A stretch of 7,889 nt of DNA from Bradyrhizobium sp. (GTDB lineage: Bacteria > Pseudomonadota > Alphaproteobacteria > Rhizobiales > Xanthobacteraceae): the NCBI GenBank assembly GCA_028290165.1, contig JAQGKJ010000189.1, forward strand, positions 1-7,889, given 5' to 3'. The translations under genes and the position numbers were made by a program. Below the pieces are notes generated by a model. It saw only the letters and a program-made list of their open reading frames with translations. It searched no databases and had not been told where the DNA came from. This document shows, one piece after another, positions 5,165 through 7,889 of the stretch (the first letter of the stretch is position 1; each line of letters opens with the position of its first letter).

Positions 5165-6868
5165 ATGCCTACGTCCATGGAGCACGGCTCCCCTGAGGTC
5201 GGGGGAAGTCATGCCGCGTCGTCGTTTATTTCATGGTTGTTGTCGCCGCAGGACTACATGCCGCACGGCATGTGCTTCCTTTGGCAACCGGAACTGATCA
5301 CGCTTCACGTCGCCTCGGATTCGCTGATCGCGCTTGCCTATTATTCGATTCCGGTCGCGCTGGTCTATTTTGCATTGAAGCGCACCGACCTGGCATTTCC
5401 TGCTATTTTCGTGCTGACGGGTCTCTTCATCCTTGCCTGCGGCACAACGCATATCATGAGCATCTGGACCCTGTGGTTTCCGGACTATCGGCTCGACGGC
5501 GGTATCAAGGCGGTCACGGCGCTGCTCTCCGTCGGAACGGCAGTTGCGATCTGGAAGGTGATGCCGGCGGCGCTGGCGCTTCCGAGCACGGGGCAGCTCG
5601 AGCGAGCGAACAAGCATCTCGGAGAGGAGATCGGCCAGCGGCAACGCGCCGAAGCCGCACTGCGCGAGGCCAATGCGGAACTGGAGCGGCGGGTCGCCGT
5701 TCGTACCAAGGACCTTCAAGACGAAGTCGTTCGGCGGCGGAACACCGAAGAAACGCTCCGCGCCAGCGAGGAGCGTTGGCGCAGCATGTTCGAAGCTTCC
5801 GCGGTCGGCATCGCCGTCATCGACCAGCAGCATCATTTCGCAGCCGCAAACGAAGCGTTTCAGAAGATGATCGGCTACAGCGACGAGGAACTGCGGTCGC
5901 TCGGTCCGCTTGAGATCACGCACGAAGAGGACCGCGAGAGCACAAGGCAGATGATCGAGGATGCACAAAGTGGCAGGCGCCAGGACTACCCCACAGAAAA
6001 GCGATACTATCGCAAGGATGGCAAGCTGATCTGGGTGCGCGTCAGCGCCGTGCGCGCCCTCGACGCCAGCAACATCCTTCAGGGCATCCCCGCCATCATC
6101 GAGGATATCACCGAGCGCAAGCGCGCGGAGGGCGACCTGCTTGACGCGCGGGAAGCGCTCGCGCGCACCACCCGGCTGACCATGATGGGAGAGCTCGCGG
6201 CGTCAATCGCCCATGAGATCAATCAGCCGCTCGGGGCGATCATCATGAACGGCAACGCCTGTGTGCGATTTCTCGGCATCTCGCCGCCCGATCTGGAGGA
6301 GGTCAGGGAGGGGCTCGACGCCATCGTCAGCGACGGCAATCGCGCCAGCGAAGTGCTGAGCCGCATCCGCGCCATGCTGAAGAACGCGACGCCGGAGCAC
6401 GTGCAGATGGATGTCAACCAGGCGCTCACCGAAGTGCTTGCGCTTGCCCGTCACGCGCTGCAGCAACATCGCGTTTCCGTCCAGTCAGACCTTCATTCGG
6501 GGCTTCCGAGCATCATGGCCGATCGGGTCCAGTTGCAGCAGGTCGTGCTCAACCTCGTCATGAACGGCATCGATGCGATGCGGGCGGTTAATGATCGTCC
6601 GCGCATCCTGACTGTCCGATCACAGCTTGACGATCGACGCAACATCGTCGTCAGTGTGGCGGATTCGGGTATCGGTCTCGACGCTACGAACCGGGAACAC
6701 ATTTTCGATACCTTCTTCACGACCAAGTCCGATGGGATGGGGATGGGCTTGGCGATCAGCAAATCGATCATTGAAGCTCATCACGGCCGCCTGTGGGCGA
6801 AACCCAAGGCCCGCTTCGGGACCGAGTTCGCATTTGCATTGCCGTCGTCCGCTGGAGTGAGCCTATGA
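5165..6868 (+). CDS. Membrane sensor histidine kinase with ethylene-receptor-like sensor domain
   Basis: A 567-residue hybrid of a plant-type sensor domain and a FixL-like kinase core. Residues 30-138 form a three-helix membrane domain like that of ETR1: SDSLIALAYYSIP at 51-63, ACGTTHIMSIWTLW at 91-104, and a third helix at about 113-135. Asp52, Tyr59, Ile62-Pro63, Cys92 and His96 match ETR1 Asp25, Tyr32, Ile35-Pro36, Cys65 and His69 with the same spacing; Cys and His hold copper in ETR1. A coiled coil follows (142-200), then a PAS domain (about 201-320, ending in ITERKRAE), a HisKA domain with His350 in ASIAHEINQPL, and a HATPase domain with N box NLVMN at 463-467, DSGIG at 500-504, FFTTK at 517-521 and GMGMG at 524-528. 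There is no receiver. A GGAGATAGG site precedes the ATG. Its stop overlaps the next gene's start. Kinase function is near certain; ethylene as ligand is inferred from residues only. Confidence 0.95.
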   Translation: MPTSMEHGSPEVGGSHAASSFISWLLSPQDYMPHGMCFLWQPELITLHVASDSLIALAYYSIPVALVYFALKRTDLAFPAIFVLTGLFILACGTTHIMSIWTLWFPDYRLDGGIKAVTALLSVGTAVAIWKVMPAALALPSTGQLERANKHLGEEIGQRQRAEAALREANAELERRVAVRTKDLQDEVVRRRNTEETLRASEERWRSMFEASAVGIAVIDQQHHFAAANEAFQKMIGYSDEELRSLGPLEITHEEDRESTRQMIEDAQSGRRQDYPTEKRYYRKDGKLIWVRVSAVRALDASNILQGIPAIIEDITERKRAEGDLLDAREALARTTRLTMMGELAASIAHEINQPLGAIIMNGNACVRFLGISPPDLEEVREGLDAIVSDGNRASEVLSRIRAMLKNATPEHVQMDVNQALTEVLALARHALQQHRVSVQSDLHSGLPSIMADRVQLQQVVLNLVMNGIDAMRAVNDRPRILTVRSQLDDRRNIVVSVADSGIGLDATNREHIFDTFFTTKSDGMGMGLAISKSIIEAHHGRLWAKPKARFGTEFAFALPSSAGVSL

Positions 6869-7269
6869 CCAACAATCAGTCAATCGTCATGATTGTCGAT
6901 GACGACGATTCCATAAGGAAAGCGGTCAGGCGCCTGATGAAATCCTTTGGCCTTGCCGTTGAGACCTTTGCCTCGGCCGAAGAGTTTCTCGACTCGGACC
7001 GGCTGGAGAAAACATCCTGCCTGATCCTGGACGTGCATATGCCGGGCATGAACGGGCTCGAATTGCAGGAGCGCATTGCTGCATCGAGCCATGGGATCCC
7101 GATCATCTTCATCACAGCGTTCAATGACGGTCGTGCGCGCGCGCAGGCGTTGAAAGCTGGGGCAGTCGGCTATCTCCTCAAGCCCTTCGCCGACGAGGAA
7201 CTCCTCAACTGCATTCACACGGCATTGAAACTCCCGGTAGGGGATGCTTCGCAACCCAGACGACAGTAA
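6865..7269 (+). CDS. Receiver-only response regulator (FixJ-type receiver)
   Basis: A 134-residue single REC domain with no output domain. The acidic pocket is Asp12-Asp13, the phosphoacceptor Asp56 lies in LILDVHMPGMNG, the switch Thr is Thr84 in IFITAF, and Lys106 is in LLKPF. Only about 14 residues follow the fold (DASQPRRQ tail), too few for DNA binding. The ATG at 6865 overlaps the kinase stop (ATGA) and has GGAG seven bases upstream inside the kinase gene, so I prefer it over upstream in-frame starts that would lie deep in the kinase gene. Translational coupling strongly suggests it is a direct partner of the kinase. By analogy with other receiver-only proteins it may shuttle phosphate, act as a phosphate sink, or bind a protein target; the sequence does not decide which. 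Confidence 0.94.
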   Translation: MTNNQSIVMIVDDDDSIRKAVRRLMKSFGLAVETFASAEEFLDSDRLEKTSCLILDVHMPGMNGLELQERIAASSHGIPIIFITAFNDGRARAQALKAGAVGYLLKPFADEELLNCIHTALKLPVGDASQPRRQ

Positions 7270-7350
7270 AGGTCATGCCCCATCATCGCGATACGAGCGG
7301 CGCGTAGAGCGCAACGGTATGGTTTCCCAGGTCACATAGCGGGCGGAACG

Positions 7351-7889
7351 ATGGCCTCAGAGCGCGCAGCGGAACGCCGCATCTACATTGTGGACGACGA
7401 TCGCGCATTCTGCATGTCGGTCGAACGGTTGCTGCGCTCGGCGGGTTTGACCGCGGTCTCATATCACTCGGCGTCTGCGTTTCTCAACGCGGTACCGGAC
7501 ATCGCCCACGGATGTGTCCTCCTCGATGTGCGAATGCCGGGAATGGGCGGCCTGGAGTTGCAAAGCAAGCTCAAATCCCTTGATTTCAAACTGCCGATCA
7601 TCGTGATGACGTTGAAAGGCGATATGCAGACCGCGGTGAGGGCGATGAAGGGCGGTGCGGTCGATTTCCTCGAAAAACCCTTCAACGACGAGGGGCTCAT
7701 CGGCGCCATCAATGCTGCCTTCGCGCTGGCCCCGGGGCTGAGCCATGATAGCGAAAGCATCGACGCCGCCCAACGGGTCGCCGCAATGAGCCCGCTCGAA
7801 AGCCAGGTGCTCGACGCGCTGGTCGCCGGGCGCGTGACCAAGCAGATCGCCTATGAACTGGGCATCAGCACGAGAACGGTCGAGGTGCA
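7351..7889 (+). CDS. FixJ/NarL-type response regulator with LuxR HTH, 3' end outside window
   Basis: Two-domain transcriptional regulator, with 179 codons visible and perhaps 25-30 missing. The receiver has Asp15-Asp16, phosphoacceptor Asp59 in LLDVRMPGMGG, Thr87, and Lys109 in DFLEKPF. The LuxR-type HTH begins near 147 (MSPLESQVLDALVAG) and is cut within its recognition region (KQIAYELGISTRTVEV). The receiver layout (AVRAMKGGAVDFLEKPF) is that of FixJ. FixJ has Gly-His-Gly-Asp after the switch Thr; here it is Leu-Lys-Gly-Asp. No ATG, GTG or TTG occurs in frame between 7270 and 7351, which fixes the start; GGCGG lies just upstream. The gene is 81 bases after the receiver-only gene on the same strand, probably in the same operon or with its own promoter. 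It is the likely DNA-binding output of the kinase. Confidence 0.93.
   Translation, partial: MASERAAERRIYIVDDDRAFCMSVERLLRSAGLTAVSYHSASAFLNAVPDIAHGCVLLDVRMPGMGGLELQSKLKSLDFKLPIIVMTLKGDMQTAVRAMKGGAVDFLEKPFNDEGLIGAINAAFALAPGLSHDSESIDAAQRVAAMSPLESQVLDALVAGRVTKQIAYELGISTRTVEV

Noticed and set aside
5231..5968. Long minus-strand open frame inside the kinase gene
   Set aside because: It is antisense to a clearly coding kinase with intact motifs; long antisense frames are common in GC-rich genes.
6793..6864. Upstream in-frame ATG extending the receiver-only protein by 24 residues
   Set aside because: The extension lies inside the kinase ATPase coding sequence and has no domain match, while the ATG at 6865 has a GGAG site and the ATGA overlap.
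7305..7340. Possible regulator box in the spacer before the FixJ-like gene
   Set aside because: No clean inverted or direct repeat and no TTACGTAA or TTGA-N6-TCAA match could be found there.

Overview
The window is GC-rich, densely coded DNA with strong third-position G/C preference, FixJ-type response regulators and an FNR/FixK-like palindrome. Together these suggest a Bradyrhizobium/Rhodopseudomonas-type alphaproteobacterium; this is inferred from style and gene families, not from a marker gene. I see no rRNA, tRNA, CRISPR array, insertion sequence or other mobile element, and no gene-free stretch longer than 300 bases.

Layout, left to right. (1) Positions 3-1994 (+): the 3' two-thirds or more of an RND/MMPL-type exporter whose first membrane helix lies before the window. 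(2) Positions 2069-2503 (+): a stand-alone PPC/DUF296 domain protein. (3) Positions 2550-3761 (-): an Old Yellow Enzyme of the NemA type, convergent with the PPC gene. Its 185-base upstream gap carries a perfect FNR/FixK-like box and a second palindrome. (4) Positions 3947-4159 (+): a small hypothetical protein, which converges with (5) 4175-4948 (-), a TMEM175/DUF1211-type membrane protein. (6) A 216-base divergent gap contains two perfect TTACGTAA palindromes one helical turn apart. (7) Positions 5165-7889 (+): a two-component locus with a membrane histidine kinase, a receiver-only response regulator overlapping it by ATGA, and a FixJ/LuxR-type DNA-binding response regulator that runs off the window.

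The two-component locus is the most interesting part. The N-terminal membrane domain of the kinase matches the plant ethylene-receptor sensor domain. The Asp, Tyr, Ile-Pro, Cys and His positions that matter in Arabidopsis ETR1 are all present with identical spacing. The working model is that a membrane sensor, possibly copper-dependent and ethylene-responsive, drives a FixL-like kinase core. The core passes phosphate to a receiver-only protein and/or a FixJ-like transcription factor. The tandem TTACGTAA site between the kinase and the divergent TMEM175-like gene is a candidate target of that regulator. The sensor and kinase assignments rest on visible motifs; the ligand, the phosphate route and the operator assignment are inference.
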